This document shows positions 25,235 to 35,932 of a DNA stretch of 64,000 nucleotides, in pieces; position 1 is the stretch's first letter, and each line of letters begins with the position of its first letter. This DNA is from Alphaproteobacteria bacterium. Lineage in GTDB: Bacteria > Pseudomonadota > Alphaproteobacteria > 16-39-46. Under the pieces are notes generated by a model, which was given only the letters and a program-made list of their open reading frames with translations, was not told the origin of the DNA and made no database searches. The translations under genes and the position numbers were made by a program. Location: positions 1-64,000 of the forward strand of contig JAGYKM010000001.1 in the NCBI GenBank assembly GCA_018401675.1, written 5' to 3'.

Positions 25235-27289
25235 ATGGGGGTCCTTATGCACTTTGCTACTACTCGTTATTGTTCGTACTTGTTAACCTTCTTTCTTGTC
25301 CTAGGAATTGCTCTTTGGAGTCTGGCAGCAAATTGCGAAGGTTCTCCAGAAGAGCTTCTGTCTGCACCGGGAAGCACGTTGAAAGACGAAACATCAGGGA
25401 TCTCAGAAACCATCAAAGATGTGTCAGGACATTTACGCTCTAAAACCTCTCCCCTAGCTCAATACATTGAAGAGCTCACCACTGTTCCCACAAAACTGAA
25501 CGATTTCTTGAACCACCCCACCAATGATGAGCTCAAAGCCCGGGGCCTTTTACTCTTTTTTCAAACAGCTCTGTGTCTCTTTCTAGTTTTTCTTGTGGAA
25601 CTCATATTTTCTCGGGTTTTTAGGTCGGTGTCTCCGCCTCATATTTTTAAAACGAGACTCATCGCTTTTGCCAGATACTTAATGGTAAAACCAGTTCTTT
25701 TCTTTGTTCTTTCCATGCTTTCTTTCTCAGTTTTTAAGGCTTTTTCTTCCGTTTGGCTCTTCTTGTTCCATTTTTCCTTAGGCCTATTAGGATTAAGAGT
25801 TTTCTTGCGTGTCTTGTCCTATTGCCTAAAAGAAATGAAAGAATATCACCCACGCCTGCATCAACTTATGGATCTCATTACGCCTGTATTTTTCGGGTGC
25901 TATCTAACTATTTTCACTCAAAGTTATCTTGTTTTTTTGGGAATTGACAACCCATTATTTTCACTCATTTTTATCTGCTTCAGTTTGATTGTTATAGCCC
26001 TATTGGTTAAGCTTCTTGTTGTTTTCCATAGCTCATTTATGGACGACAACCCCATTGAAGACCTTTCAGCCATGAAAATAAATATTTCTTTGCTTAGTTC
26101 TAAAAAGTTTTGGGGTATTTTAATATTTATGGCCGCCAGCACTTATCTGGTATGGGTTTACACGTCCTTTACCCACCTTCTCTATATAAAGTTTTTAACC
26201 TCTGGACTTATATTGTCCCTGGCTTTGGCTGTGATTATAGCTTTACGCTTCTTATTACAAGTCATCTGTCAGCCCAATTCACTTATGTTTACCTTTTTTC
26301 CTAATTTTTCTAGACAGTTTTCCAAATCTCTCTCAATCCTTCGCTTTATTATGACAATAGTGCTTGGCACCGTGGCACTTATATTAGCTTCCCATATTTG
26401 GGGAGTACACTTCATCGAATGGAGCAATGATGTATTTCATGTGAACATCATTAATGTGCTCATAGACATTACCATTCTCATTTTTATTGGATTAGTGCTT
26501 ACTGACTTAATAGAAACGTCCTTCATCCACTATGTAAACTATATTACCGGTAGACATAAAAGTGCCGGCATATCTATCCCTCAGTCGGCAAAATGGCTCA
26601 ATACTTTGCTCCCTTTATTTCAAAAAGCTATTAGAATTCTCCTGACTATTATTTTTTTCCTCATTATTATAAGTCAGCTGGGCATTGATATTACCCCATT
26701 TTTGGCGGGGCTCAGCTTGCTGGGTTTAGCCATCAGCTTTGGATCCCAAACTTACATTAAGAATATAATTGCGGGGCTCAATATTCTCTTTAGTGGGTCT
26801 CTCAGTGTCAAAGATCTTGTTGAAATTGGGAAGTTTAAGGGAAAAGTAGAATCGTTAAGCTTGCGTGCTGTAGAACTGAGAGATTTGGATACAGGGGCAG
26901 TGCATATTATCCCCTTTGGTGATGTTGCTGAAATCACTAACTATACCCGGGAGTATAATTTTTGTTCTTTTGAACTCAATATCCCCTCATCTGTAAACCT
27001 CGATAAACTTTCTCAGGTCATTCAAGCCGTCCTCGATTCTATGAATCAGGAGCTATATTACAAAGATCTCATCTTAGGGCCGCCCGAAATCTGGGGGGTT
27101 AAATCCATGGATAACATGGGCATATGCGTTCAATGCCGTTTTAAGGTTTCGCCTTATTGCACAAAACGTATGAAGCCCGCCTTTTTAGAACGCTTAAACC
27201 GAGCGCTTATTGCCCACAAGATTCCTCTTAGCGCTCCAGTTGAGACATTTCTTGCCTTTCTTTCTGAACCAAGACCGGGTGCACAGTAA
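25235..27289 (+). CDS. Large MscS-family mechanosensitive channel
   Basis: A 684-residue inner-membrane protein. A signal-like N-terminus and a short periplasmic domain (to about residue 105) are followed by about ten hydrophobic segments. The MscS core is near residues 480-590: the pore-lining helix is ALSLLGLAISFG-like (GLSLLGLAISFGSQTYIKNI), followed by the beta domain with DLVEIGKFKGKVESLSLR and VHIIPFGDVAEITNYTR. The extra helices resemble YbdG/MscK-type channels, which release solutes on hypo-osmotic shock. A second ATG four codons in is equally possible. The small lipoprotein gene follows after 26 bases. Confidence 0.88.
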   Translation: MGVLMHFATTRYCSYLLTFFLVLGIALWSLAANCEGSPEELLSAPGSTLKDETSGISETIKDVSGHLRSKTSPLAQYIEELTTVPTKLNDFLNHPTNDELKARGLLLFFQTALCLFLVFLVELIFSRVFRSVSPPHIFKTRLIAFARYLMVKPVLFFVLSMLSFSVFKAFSSVWLFLFHFSLGLLGLRVFLRVLSYCLKEMKEYHPRLHQLMDLITPVFFGCYLTIFTQSYLVFLGIDNPLFSLIFICFSLIVIALLVKLLVVFHSSFMDDNPIEDLSAMKINISLLSSKKFWGILIFMAASTYLVWVYTSFTHLLYIKFLTSGLILSLALAVIIALRFLLQVICQPNSLMFTFFPNFSRQFSKSLSILRFIMTIVLGTVALILASHIWGVHFIEWSNDVFHVNIINVLIDITILIFIGLVLTDLIETSFIHYVNYITGRHKSAGISIPQSAKWLNTLLPLFQKAIRILLTIIFFLIIISQLGIDITPFLAGLSLLGLAISFGSQTYIKNIIAGLNILFSGSLSVKDLVEIGKFKGKVESLSLRAVELRDLDTGAVHIIPFGDVAEITNYTREYNFCSFELNIPSSVNLDKLSQVIQAVLDSMNQELYYKDLILGPPEIWGVKSMDNMGICVQCRFKVSPYCTKRMKPAFLERLNRALIAHKIPLSAPVETFLAFLSEPRPGAQ

Positions 27290-27315
27290 TTCTAATTTTT
27301 TAAAGGATCATCATA

Positions 27316-27918
27316 ATGAAGAGGCTCTTTTTCATATCTAGAACTGATTCCACAAAAGCTACACCTAGATCTAAATGCCAAAAAGGATCAGTCCTTACCG
27401 TTTTAACCATTGCCTTCCTCGGACTCTCTGGGTGCCAGACGCCTACCTTAGGTCCACTCACCTCATACCCATCTCAAATAGCCCCTTGCTATGTGGATAG
27501 CCGCACACTCTCCTTTGAAAGCCGGGTGATAGGCCCCACTACCAATGAAGATCTTAATTTCATGTTAGATAAATATGAAGGCTGGGCTCACAACCACTTC
27601 ATTGCCCATGGACCTAAAGGTAAAGCGCAACTTTGCTTAGAGGCTCTGACGGTCACCGATACTGAAACAGAAAATAAAGGCTCCTCAAATAGTTTATTTG
27701 AGACCACTCCAAGTCGCAGCTTAACTGGTCGTATCCGCTTAAGATTGGTGGTAAATTCTGAAGATCCTCTTGCCCACAAAGAACGATACTTTGAAGCTAG
27801 TGCTATGGCGAGCCATAGTTATTCAAAAAATATTACCCTTTTGGAGCGCGAAAAGATTCTAGAGTCTATTTCCAATAAATTAATAACTGCTTTGTCTAAA
27901 CAGTTCGCTTCCATATAA
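27316..27918 (+). CDS. Predicted outer-membrane lipoprotein, unknown function
   Basis: A 200-residue protein with an unusually long basic N-region (about 24 residues). A hydrophobic stretch ends in LSGC at about residue 40, a standard lipobox; Gln follows the Cys, so sorting to the outer membrane is expected. The mature part is beta-rich, with one more Cys in APCYVD and YEGWAHNHF. AAAGGA precedes the ATG. It is 26 bases after the MscS gene on the same strand, so they are likely co-transcribed. I do not recognise the family. Confidence 0.72.
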   Translation: MKRLFFISRTDSTKATPRSKCQKGSVLTVLTIAFLGLSGCQTPTLGPLTSYPSQIAPCYVDSRTLSFESRVIGPTTNEDLNFMLDKYEGWAHNHFIAHGPKGKAQLCLEALTVTDTETENKGSSNSLFETTPSRSLTGRIRLRLVVNSEDPLAHKERYFEASAMASHSYSKNITLLEREKILESISNKLITALSKQFASI

Positions 27919-27964
27919 TTTTGATCTATCTCCAAAAATCACAAATTCATGGGATGAGAAACAA

Positions 27965-27986
27965 ATAAGCGCCTTTCGGCTCTTAT
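27965..27986. terminator. Hairpin between convergent genes
   Basis: ATAAGCGCC and GGCTCTTAT form a nine-position stem with one mismatch around a TTTC loop. It sits in the gap between the lipoprotein gene and uppS, which face each other. There is no clear T-run on either side, so its terminator function is uncertain. Confidence 0.35.
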
Positions 27987-28064
27987 AGAAATTTGGCTCA
28001 CACATTGTACAAAAGCATCAAGAGGCGTGAATCTCTTGGCAGTGCTTCTACCCTCTTTTATCTC

Positions 28065-28853
28065 TCAATTTGGTTCATTATCCTCCCCCGAGTCTTCTTC
28101 AAAACGAGATAGATAATTTTGTTCTTCCTCTTCCAATAAGGGACGTCTCCCAAATCGTCTTTGCCTGGATTTATATATCTCTATGCATTTTTGAAGTTCG
28201 GCTCGGTTAAAGTCCGGCCACATGATTGGTGAGAATATAAGCTCCGTATAGCATAGTTGCCATAACAAAAAATTACTTAACCTCATTTCCCCGCCGGGAC
28301 GTACGAGAAGGTCAGGATCTGGAATACCTTGAGTATATAAATACGGATCAAGAGTTTCAGGGCCGATATCCTCAAGGTTTATCTTCTTTTCAACCACATC
28401 CTTTGCGATCCCACATAGTGCCTGGGTTATCTCTGCTCGAGATCCATAGTTTAGGGCTATGGATAGGGTAAGGCCAGTATTATTGCGCGTTTTTTCTGTT
28501 AAATCGTGCACGCTTTTTTGAATATCTTTAGGAAATCGGCCCATGTCTCCAATAATCCGAAGACGGACGTTTTGAGAACTCAACTCTTTGAGGTATTTTT
28601 TTAAAGTATACCTAAAGATCTGCATCATTCCTTTGATTTCCACTCCAGAACGGGTCCAGTTTTCGGTAGAGAATGCGTATACAGTCAGAAAAGGAATGCC
28701 CAGATCCGTTACGTCTTTTACAATCTGGCGTAAGTTTTCAGCCCCTGCGCGGTGACCTGCCGTAATAGGAAGACCACGGGTTTGTGCCCAACGTCCGTTA
28801 CCATCCAGAATAAGTGCAATGTGCTTTAAAGGCACTGTTTCATGAAGACTCAT
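28065..28853 (-). CDS. uppS: Undecaprenyl diphosphate synthase
   Basis: Cis-prenyltransferase making the C55 carrier used for peptidoglycan and LPS. The 262-residue product has HIALILDGNGRWA with the catalytic Asp, HRAGAENLRQIV, YAFSTENW, and the C-terminal RPGGEMRLSNFLLWQLCYTEL and WPDF. The ATG at 28853 starts just before the conserved core; an in-frame start at 28922 would overlap frr by 44 bases. It is last in the leftward rpsB-tsf-pyrH-frr-uppS order, a conserved arrangement. cdsA, the usual next gene, is missing. It takes farnesyl diphosphate from IspA. Confidence 0.95.
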   Translation of the reverse strand: MSLHETVPLKHIALILDGNGRWAQTRGLPITAGHRAGAENLRQIVKDVTDLGIPFLTVYAFSTENWTRSGVEIKGMMQIFRYTLKKYLKELSSQNVRLRIIGDMGRFPKDIQKSVHDLTEKTRNNTGLTLSIALNYGSRAEITQALCGIAKDVVEKKINLEDIGPETLDPYLYTQGIPDPDLLVRPGGEMRLSNFLLWQLCYTELIFSPIMWPDFNRAELQKCIEIYKSRQRRFGRRPLLEEEEQNYLSRFEEDSGEDNEPN

Positions 28854-28878
28854 GGGTATTATCCGTCCACACGATTTT

Positions 28879-29448
28879 CTAAATTTGGGTAATTTCACGC
28901 TCTTTGGTCGCAAGCAATCCATCTATTGACTGTGTATAGGTATCAGTTAAATCTTGAACATCTTTTCCAAAATTGTGATGAACATCTTCCGACAAAACAC
29001 CCTTCTTCAGTTGCTCTTTAAGCCCCTCCATACCGTCTCGACGCACATTCCTGATACGGACTCTACCAGCTTCTGCATACTTGTGAGCCACCTTGATCAA
29101 CTCCTGGCGCCGCTCTTGAGTCAAATCAGGCAAAGGCACACGAACCAGCTGGCCCTCCGCGAAAGGGTTTAACCCCAATCCAGCCTCAGTAATAGCTTTT
29201 TCCACAGCTTTGACCGCAGATTTATCCCAGACTTGAACGGTCAGCATCTTAGCATCTGGTGCATTAACTGTGCCAACTTGGGATAAAGGCATACGTGATC
29301 CATACATATCCACGACCACAGGATCGAGCAAAGAGATGGATGCCCGAGATGTTCTTAACCCAGAGAGCTCTTTTTTAAACGCCTCAAGGGTGTTTTCCAT
29401 CCGGTTCTTAAGTTCCGTAATCTCTTCAATCACTTGGGGATTAGTCAT
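28879..29448 (-). CDS. frr: Ribosome recycling factor
   Basis: Splits the post-termination ribosome together with EF-G. The 189-residue protein has the tRNA-mimic layout: a helical arm with LSGLRTSRASISLLDPVVVD, then the beta domain with YGSRMPLSQVGTV, and the C-terminal arm with RVRIRNVRRDGMEGLK. Length is exact for the family. AAGGAG lies upstream of the ATG at 29448. It lies between pyrH and uppS on the same strand. Confidence 0.96.
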   Translation of the reverse strand: MTNPQVIEEITELKNRMENTLEAFKKELSGLRTSRASISLLDPVVVDMYGSRMPLSQVGTVNAPDAKMLTVQVWDKSAVKAVEKAITEAGLGLNPFAEGQLVRVPLPDLTQERRQELIKVAHKYAEAGRVRIRNVRRDGMEGLKEQLKKGVLSEDVHHNFGKDVQDLTDTYTQSIDGLLATKEREITQI

Positions 29449-29492
29449 AAGCTTCTCCTTGGTTTAAAATCTTCAGACCGCTGTTACTCTTC

Positions 29493-30218
29493 CTAGGACT
29501 GAATAAGTGTGGATGGTGCTTCTCCCATCAAAGCTTTTAAAATCTCATGGGGATCTTGAGCACAACATACTCTGACCGCCATATTATTATCTCGGGCTAA
29601 CGCTATGGCCGCTGCATCCATAACTTTAAGATTTTTCTCCAACACGGCGGTGTATGAAAGAGAATCAAACCGATAGGCGTTCGGATTTTTGTGAGGGTCT
29701 TCACTATATACCCCGTCTACATGGGTGGCTTTTATAACTACCTCACACTCAAGTTCAAGGGCGCGCAATACCGCCGCCGTATCCGTGGTCATAAAAGGAT
29801 TCCCAGTACCACCCGCAAGGATTATAACAGATCCTTGGAGCAAGTAGCTTCGCGCTTCCTCTATTCGGTAAAGGGAAGTCATATTTCCCATGGCATAGGG
29901 TGTGAGTACGCAAGAAGGCATAGCTTTCTTAGATAAAACCGCATGAAGCGCAAGGCCATTCATAACCGTAGCAAGCATGCCGATGGAGTCGCCCAGAGTA
30001 CGTTCTATCCCTTCCGAAACACCTTGAAGACCTCTGAAGTGATTTCCTCCACCCACAACAAGAGCTACCCTAAAGTCACGGGCCAAGAGATCTGTTAGAA
30101 GTTGTGCTACGCCTTGTAAATAGACACCACAAATCCCCCTACCCGATGCGCCTCCAAAAGATTCCCCTGATAATTTAATGAGAATTTTTTTTCCCTGTGC
30201 CACCGAGCCCCTCCCCAT
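29493..30218 (-). CDS. pyrH: UMP kinase
   Basis: Phosphorylates UMP to UDP in pyrimidine synthesis; bacterial, hexameric, amino-acid-kinase fold. The 241 residues contain KILIKLSGESFGG, VALVVGGGNHFRG, and the ATP/UMP site GTGNPFMTTDTAA, followed by KATHVDGVYSEDP. All catalytic positions visible are intact. It sits ten bases beyond the tsf stop on the same strand, in the conserved tsf-pyrH-frr order. Confidence 0.96.
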   Translation of the reverse strand: MGRGSVAQGKKILIKLSGESFGGASGRGICGVYLQGVAQLLTDLLARDFRVALVVGGGNHFRGLQGVSEGIERTLGDSIGMLATVMNGLALHAVLSKKAMPSCVLTPYAMGNMTSLYRIEEARSYLLQGSVIILAGGTGNPFMTTDTAAVLRALELECEVVIKATHVDGVYSEDPHKNPNAYRFDSLSYTAVLEKNLKVMDAAAIALARDNNMAVRVCCAQDPHEILKALMGEAPSTLIQS

Positions 30219-30228
30219 GGGTTAAAAA

Positions 30229-31164
30229 TTACTTCGAAAGCTGTTCAGCTACTTCTGCGGCAAAGTCTGTGGTCTCTTTTTCAATGCCTTCTCCAAGATT
30301 GTACCGTAAAAAGGAAGTGAGGCTAATAGGGTGGCCACTTTTTTTGGATGTCTCTTCTATAACTGATCGAATTTTTGTCTTCCCATCAAGAACGTAGGTT
30401 TGATCCATCAACACAACTTCTTCTTTAAACTTCTTAAGACGCCCTTCAACCATCTTGTCGATAACGTCCTCTGGCTTGCCTGATGCGGCTGTTTGAGCTC
30501 TAAAGATTTCCCGCTCATGAGCCAGGACCTCTTCAGAAAGCTCCTCCGCATGGATCACTTCTGGCCGGGTAGCCGCTATTTGCATGGAAAGATTAAGACC
30601 AAGTTCTTCTAATATCTCCTTGGGCGCAGAAGAAGACAGACCCACTAAAACTCCAATACGCCCTAGCTGAGGCGCCACTTGAGTATGAATGTAAGATACA
30701 ACCAATCCTTCCTTCACCTCTACTTGCCCCAAACGTCGAATTGACATGTTTTCTCCAATGGTGGAAATAAGATGAGTTAACTCATCTTCTACAGTCCTCT
30801 CAGAACCTGGATAGGTGACCTTCTTTAGATCTTCAATAGATAAAGGTGCTGACGCAACGCCACTAGATAAATTAACCAATGTTCTCACAAAATCTTGGAA
30901 CTGTTCATTGCGAGCCACAAAATCAGTCTCTGAGTTCACTTCTATAAGCCCACCACGTAAGCCCTGAACGGAAATACCTACCAAACCTTCCGAAGCCACA
31001 CGTCCGGATTTTTTTGCCGCTTGAGATAAACCTTTTTTTCGAAGCCACGTTACTGCTTCCTCGAACTCACCTTTAACCGCTTCTAGCGCTTTTTTACAAT
31101 CCATCATGCCTGCACCAGTTTTTTCGCGCAGCTCTTTTACCAGTTGTGAAGGAATCTGTATCAT
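30229..31164 (-). CDS. tsf: Elongation factor Ts
   Basis: Nucleotide exchange factor for EF-Tu. The 311-residue protein has the N-terminal UBA-like module with LREKTGAGMMDCKKAL (the EF-Tu-contacting signature) and the core motif VNSETDFVARNEQF (TDFV contacts EF-Tu). A C-terminal module has QTYVLDGKTKIRSVIEE. Length is typical. It follows rpsB after about 125 bases that contain an 8-bp inverted repeat (AGGAACGC 31232-31239 / GCGTTCCT 31272-31279). Confidence 0.96.
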   Translation of the reverse strand: MIQIPSQLVKELREKTGAGMMDCKKALEAVKGEFEEAVTWLRKKGLSQAAKKSGRVASEGLVGISVQGLRGGLIEVNSETDFVARNEQFQDFVRTLVNLSSGVASAPLSIEDLKKVTYPGSERTVEDELTHLISTIGENMSIRRLGQVEVKEGLVVSYIHTQVAPQLGRIGVLVGLSSSAPKEILEELGLNLSMQIAATRPEVIHAEELSEEVLAHEREIFRAQTAASGKPEDVIDKMVEGRLKKFKEEVVLMDQTYVLDGKTKIRSVIEETSKKSGHPISLTSFLRYNLGEGIEKETTDFAAEVAEQLSK

Positions 31165-31289
31165 TTGTGACCTCTATATCTCAATATATTATGAACTTAA
31201 AGACGTATTAATTTTCATAAAAAGGGCATTAAGGAACGCTGTTGGACCTTAGTTTGTCTCAAGGCCTTTGTGCGTTCCTAGGACTACCG

Positions 31290-32092
31290 TTATGAAGTTT
31301 TACTGAGCTCCACACCGGAGTCAACACCGTCTACGATTTCTTGTAAAGCTGGCTCATCAGGGTGGGAAATTGCTGCTCCAAGATCAACACCAGATCCCAT
31401 CATTTCTACTTGCAAACCCTTTAGAACAGATCCACTGAATAACTCAGCAAACAAACCTAATGAGCGTGCTGCATCGTCATTTCCGGGTACAGGGAAAGAA
31501 ATGCCGTCGGGAGAGGAATTACTGTCAAGGACGCCCACTACAGGAATATTAAGCTTCATAGCTTCTTCTATCAATATGGTCCTTATTCACATCGAAGACC
31601 ACCAAAATATCTGGGCGTCAGCCATGTCTCAGATTCCCCCCAATACTAGCTCTAGATTATCTCGCTCTCTTTGCAATTTGAGGTTCTTTTTTTTGTGAGC
31701 GTCGACTCGTCTGTGTTCTCTAAAGTTTTATCTAAGTCTTTTAACCGTTTGATAGAATGAGACACTGTCTTCCAATTGGTAAGCATGCCTCCTAACCAAC
31801 GATGATTGACATAGTATTGCCCACATTTTTTTGCAGCTTCAGCCACTTGGGCAGAGGCTTGGTACTTAGTGCCCACAAAAAGGACACGTCCTCCCTCGGA
31901 GACCACGTCGCGAATAGCTGTAAGAGCTCTATTGAGCAAAGGTACGGTCTTTTCTAGATTAATAATATGGACACCATTTCGGATTCCATACAAATAAGGG
32001 GCCATCTTAGGATTCCATCGACGAGGATGGTGACCAAAATGAATTCCTGCTTCAAGCAGTTGACGTAACGTAAACGTTGGTATTGCTGACAT
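31290..32092 (-). pseudogene. rpsB: Ribosomal protein S2, interrupted as sequenced
   Basis: Small-subunit protein S2, normally about 250 residues and essential. The N-terminal piece (32092 to 31652, 146 codons) has [19 protein letters not shown] and [19 protein letters not shown]. The C-terminal piece (31574 to 31290) has EEAMKLNIPVVGVLDSN and PVPGNDDAARS. Between them I can restore the family sequence by four changes. These are one A in the A8 run (31687-31694 on the plus strand), CGA for the TGA at 31629-31631 (GGI-R-DM), one C near 31613, and AT near 31573. The pieces then join in one frame. So the gene is complete apart from small lesions within 120 bases. A functional copy or a corrected consensus must exist in a living cell. 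Confidence 0.85.
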
Positions 32093-32507
32093 CTTTTCTG
32101 TTTCCTCTTTCTTTTCCGGTTAACCCTCCGTGGTCTATTCAGCCCACCTACTAAGGTGAGCACCGGAGCGACAAAAACTCTTTTGGCGCTTATAACCACG
32201 TGTGTTTGTCTTTGATATAAACGTCTAGAGGACTTCACGCAAGGAAAAAGTATCAAAAGCTTATGTATAAGCAGGCGTTTTGTGTTTTAAGAAAGTCTCT
32301 TGCTCTCTAAGAGTTAGGAAGGTGACCTCCTTCTTCCTTGACAACAAACGAATACCCCTAAAGACCAAATAAAAGCCACAACCATTTCCTTGCATTTTTC
32401 CCTGCTCATCTCACCACCAACTTGAAGACCTTGGCGCATCATCATCTAGCCTGGGAAACTCACTAAAGGAGGGAACTCAAGAGACCAAGCTTTAAGAAAT
32501 AATAACA
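32093..32507. other. 415-base gap between dnaE end and rpsB start
   Basis: No convincing gene on either strand. It should contain the rpsB promoter and leader (minus strand, including the hairpin at 32142-32161 and an AGAGGA ribosome site just before the ATG) and the 3' end of the lolC-lolD-dnaE transcript. A short GAAGG...CCTTC inverted repeat near 32325 is too weak to call a terminator. Confidence 0.6.
32142..32161 (-). promoter_or_regulatory. Hairpin in the rpsB leader
   Basis: On the minus strand GCTCACCT pairs with AGGTGGGC (one G-T wobble) around a four-base loop, about 50 bases upstream of the rpsB ATG. rpsB leaders in other proteobacteria fold into structures bound by S2 for feedback control. 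Whether this is such a site is inference. Confidence 0.3.
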
Positions 32508-35500
32508 TCAGTTACGTTTTTGCCTTCTAAGAGGTCCTCCAGCAAATTCATAGGAACTCAGACGGACTGTAGTACCTCCTTTCCCTTGATAAGGCTCTAT
32601 ATAGGCCCTTAAAATTTCCCAACTCTTCATATCTTTTATCTCTAAAGGCTCTAAAATTTGAGACTCTACATACAAATCCTCTAACAAACGTATCTCTTGG
32701 GCGATGTAGCGAGCGGCATCTTGTTCTCTTTTGATAAGAAGATCTACCCCCACAACAGCCCCTTCAGCTAAAAAGTCACGAACCCGGTCTAACGTACTCG
32801 AAAACAAGGTGACTTCTAAAACACCCGTGGGGTCAGAAAGTTGCATAAAGGCGTAAGCCGCCCCATTTCGAGAAATCTTTTTTTGGATTCGAGTCACTAT
32901 TCCTGCCACCTTTCGCGGGGTCACCCCACGCACAGCCGCACCTTCATCTAATTCGCTAAGAAGCGTGTACCCTCTTGAGGCCAAAACGGGACCCATAGTC
33001 TGCAACGGATGATCTGTAAGATAAAATCCTACCGCCTCAAACTCTTTTTGAAGCTTTTTGATAGACGGCCACTCGGGGGTAGGAATAAGGTAAGCACGAG
33101 ATTCTTTAGCCAAAAAGGTACTTACCCCGAAAAGAGACGGCTGAGACGCTGATTCCTTCTTTTCCACCGGCGACTGAGCTGCTTTAACCATTCCTTCAAT
33201 GCTCTGAGTCAACTCCGCACGATTGGTATGGAGACCATCAAAAACGCCTGCAGCGATTAAGCTTTCTAATTGCCTCCTATGAATAACTTTAGTGGTATGA
33301 CGACGCACAAAGTCGTCTATAGATTCATAGGCTCCCCCTTGTTCCCTCTCAGCAACAACATCTTCCATACTCGCCGCTCCAACTCCCTTAATTGCGGAAA
33401 GAGCATAGCGAATCCCTACAGACGCACCATCTTTCATAATAGGCGTAAAAGAAACGTCCGAAGCGTTAATATCAGGCGGCTCAAGAGGTATGCCCATCCG
33501 CTTTACCTCAAGGACTGTCTCACCCAATTTGTCCGTATTCGAATAGTCTAAAGACATAAGGGCGGTTAAAAAATAAACAGGATAATGGGCCTTTAAATAA
33601 GCCGTTTGATACAAAAGAAGAGCATAAGGGGCAGCGTGAGCTTTGGGAAAACCATAACTGGCAAATTTCGCCATCTGGGTAAAAATTTCTTGAGCCACAC
33701 TCTCCTGAATCCCATTTTTTAAAGCCCCTGAGATAAAAAGTGCTCTTTGGGAGTCCATTTCAGATTTTATTTTTTTCCCCATGGCTCGTCTGAGCAAATC
33801 AGCGCCTCCCATGGTAAATCCCGCAAGTTCTTGAGCGATCTGCATGACTTGTTCTTGATAAACCATAACGCCGTAGGTATCTTTTAAGATAGGCTCCAAA
33901 AGCGGATGCAAATAATTCACAGCCTCTTGGCCATGCTTACAGGCAATAAAACGAGGAATGTCGTCCATGGGTCCTGGTCTATACAGGGCTATTAGCGCCA
34001 CAAGCTCACCGAAATGGTCTGGTTGCAATTTTGAGACCACATCCCGCATACCCGTACTTTCCAATTGGAAGATCCCATGGGTTTCTACTCTGTTCAAAAG
34101 CGCGTAGGTTTCTTTATCATCCAAAGAAACTTTTCCTATATCAAACAAAGGCTGTGCCTGCCGGACGTACTTACAGGCCTCCTCGATAACAGTCAGGGTC
34201 TTAAGACCCAAAAAGTCAAACTTGATCAGGCCAGCACTCTCCACAAACTTCATGTTGAACTGAGTCACAAGCATGTCTGATCGAGAGTCTCGGTACAAAG
34301 GCACTAACTCTTGTAAAGGACGATCTCAATCACTACGCCCGCCGCATGGGTGGAAGCGTGGCGATATAACCCCTCCAACTCCAAAGCAAACTCTAATAAC
34401 CGAGCCACCCCAGGGTCCTGACCTCGCATTTCTTGAAGTTCCTTTTCTTGAGCAATAGCCTCCTTTAAAGAAACGGGATTCGCCGGATTTTGAGGAATGA
34501 GCTTAGATATTTTATCTACCTGAGAATAAGGCATTCCCAATACTCGCCCCACATCTCTAATCACCGCTCTGGCTTGTAGCTTTCCAAAAGTAATGATTTG
34601 AGCCACTCGGTCTTTGCCATATTTTTCTTGAACATAAGAAATCACCTCTTCGCGTCGTTCTTGACAAAAATCGATATCAAAGTCAGGCATGGATACTCGT
34701 TCGGGGTTCAAAAACCTTTCAAAGAACAATCCTTGATGGATGGGATCAACGTCAGTTATGGTCAATACCCAAGCGACCAAGGATCCAGCTCCAGATCCTC
34801 GACCGGGACCTACAGGAATATTATTGTTTTTAGCCCACTGGATAAAATCAGCCACAATAAGAAAATAACTCGAATACCCCATGTTAACGATCACATCCAA
34901 CTCATATTCCAACCGCTTGATATACTCAGCGTGACATGAGGATGGATAGGCCTCTTGGCGGGTTTGAAATCTCTTTTTTAACCCCGCGGCCGCTAACTCC
35001 CTCAAGGTTCCTTCTTCCGATGCGCTGCCATCCGCATTAAACGTGGGAAAATGTGTTTTGATATCTTGAGGGTAAAAAGCACATCTTTTTGCCACAAGCG
35101 TGGTATTTAAGTAAGCTTCTGGAATATCCGCAAACAATGCGGCCATTTCTTGAGAAGATTTAAATCCATGCTCAGGAGAATATTTTTTCCGGTCCTCTTG
35201 AGACACATACTGACCTTGAGCAATACACTGCAAAACATCATGAGCTTTATGGGCCTTTACATCCCGAAACAAAACGTTGTTAGTAGCCACCAAGGGTATA
35301 GAGTGCTCATAAGCTAATCGAATAAATTCAGGTTCTAATACTCGTTCTCTCTCATATCCTAACCTGGAAATCTCCATGTATAGCCGATTTGGAAAACAGC
35401 TTTGAATTTTCTTCAGATAGTCTTGAATGGCCGTTTCATTTTTGTCCTCAATTAATCGAGCTAATGCCCCCTCTGTCCCTCCAAGGAGCACTAAAAGACC

Positions 35501-35932
35501 CTCGCACCCTTCAGAAGTTAGGTCCTCTAAAGTAATATGGGCAGTCTGTTTGGCGCATCTTTCTGGCTCGTAAGACAGAGCCATTAATCGGAGAAGATTT
35601 TTGTAGCCTATGGGATTTTGAACAAGACATAAGAAACTATCGTAAACAGCCTCTCCCCCTTGGCTCCCCGGCAACCCCATACCTTGGGACAAAAAAGTTT
35701 TTATACGAAAGTCACATCCGATAAGAGGTTGAATCCCCTCTCGAACAAGCTCCTTTGTGAATTCCATAATCCCAAAAAGATTATGCATATCCGTTATGGC
35801 GCAAGCCGGCATCCGGAAAGTCAAAGCCCTTTGTTTTATATGCTCAATACGGCAAGCACTATGCAAAAGCGAATAAGGGGTGCGTACCCGCAAATGAATG
35901 AATGGCTGGGAAGATAAATCAGGATGTCTCAT
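32508..35932 (-). pseudogene. dnaE: DNA polymerase III alpha subunit, one frameshift as sequenced
   Basis: Replicative polymerase. The N-terminal piece (35932 to 34304, 542 codons) has the PHP domain (FIHLRVRTPYSLLHSA, AITDMHNLFG) and the catalytic palm with GPGRGSGAGSLVAWVL and MPDFDIDFCQERR. The C-terminal piece (34304 to 32508, 598 codons) has KFDFLGLKTL, RPGPMDDIPRF, YGVMVYQEQVM, the helix-hairpin-helix region and an OB domain. One missing G near 34327 (GG read as G) is the only lesion: restoring it joins RHASTHAAGVVI to GDRPLQELVPLYRD in one frame, about 1,140 residues, the normal length. It starts inside the end of lolD, giving a lolC-lolD-dnaE operon. Confidence 0.92.
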
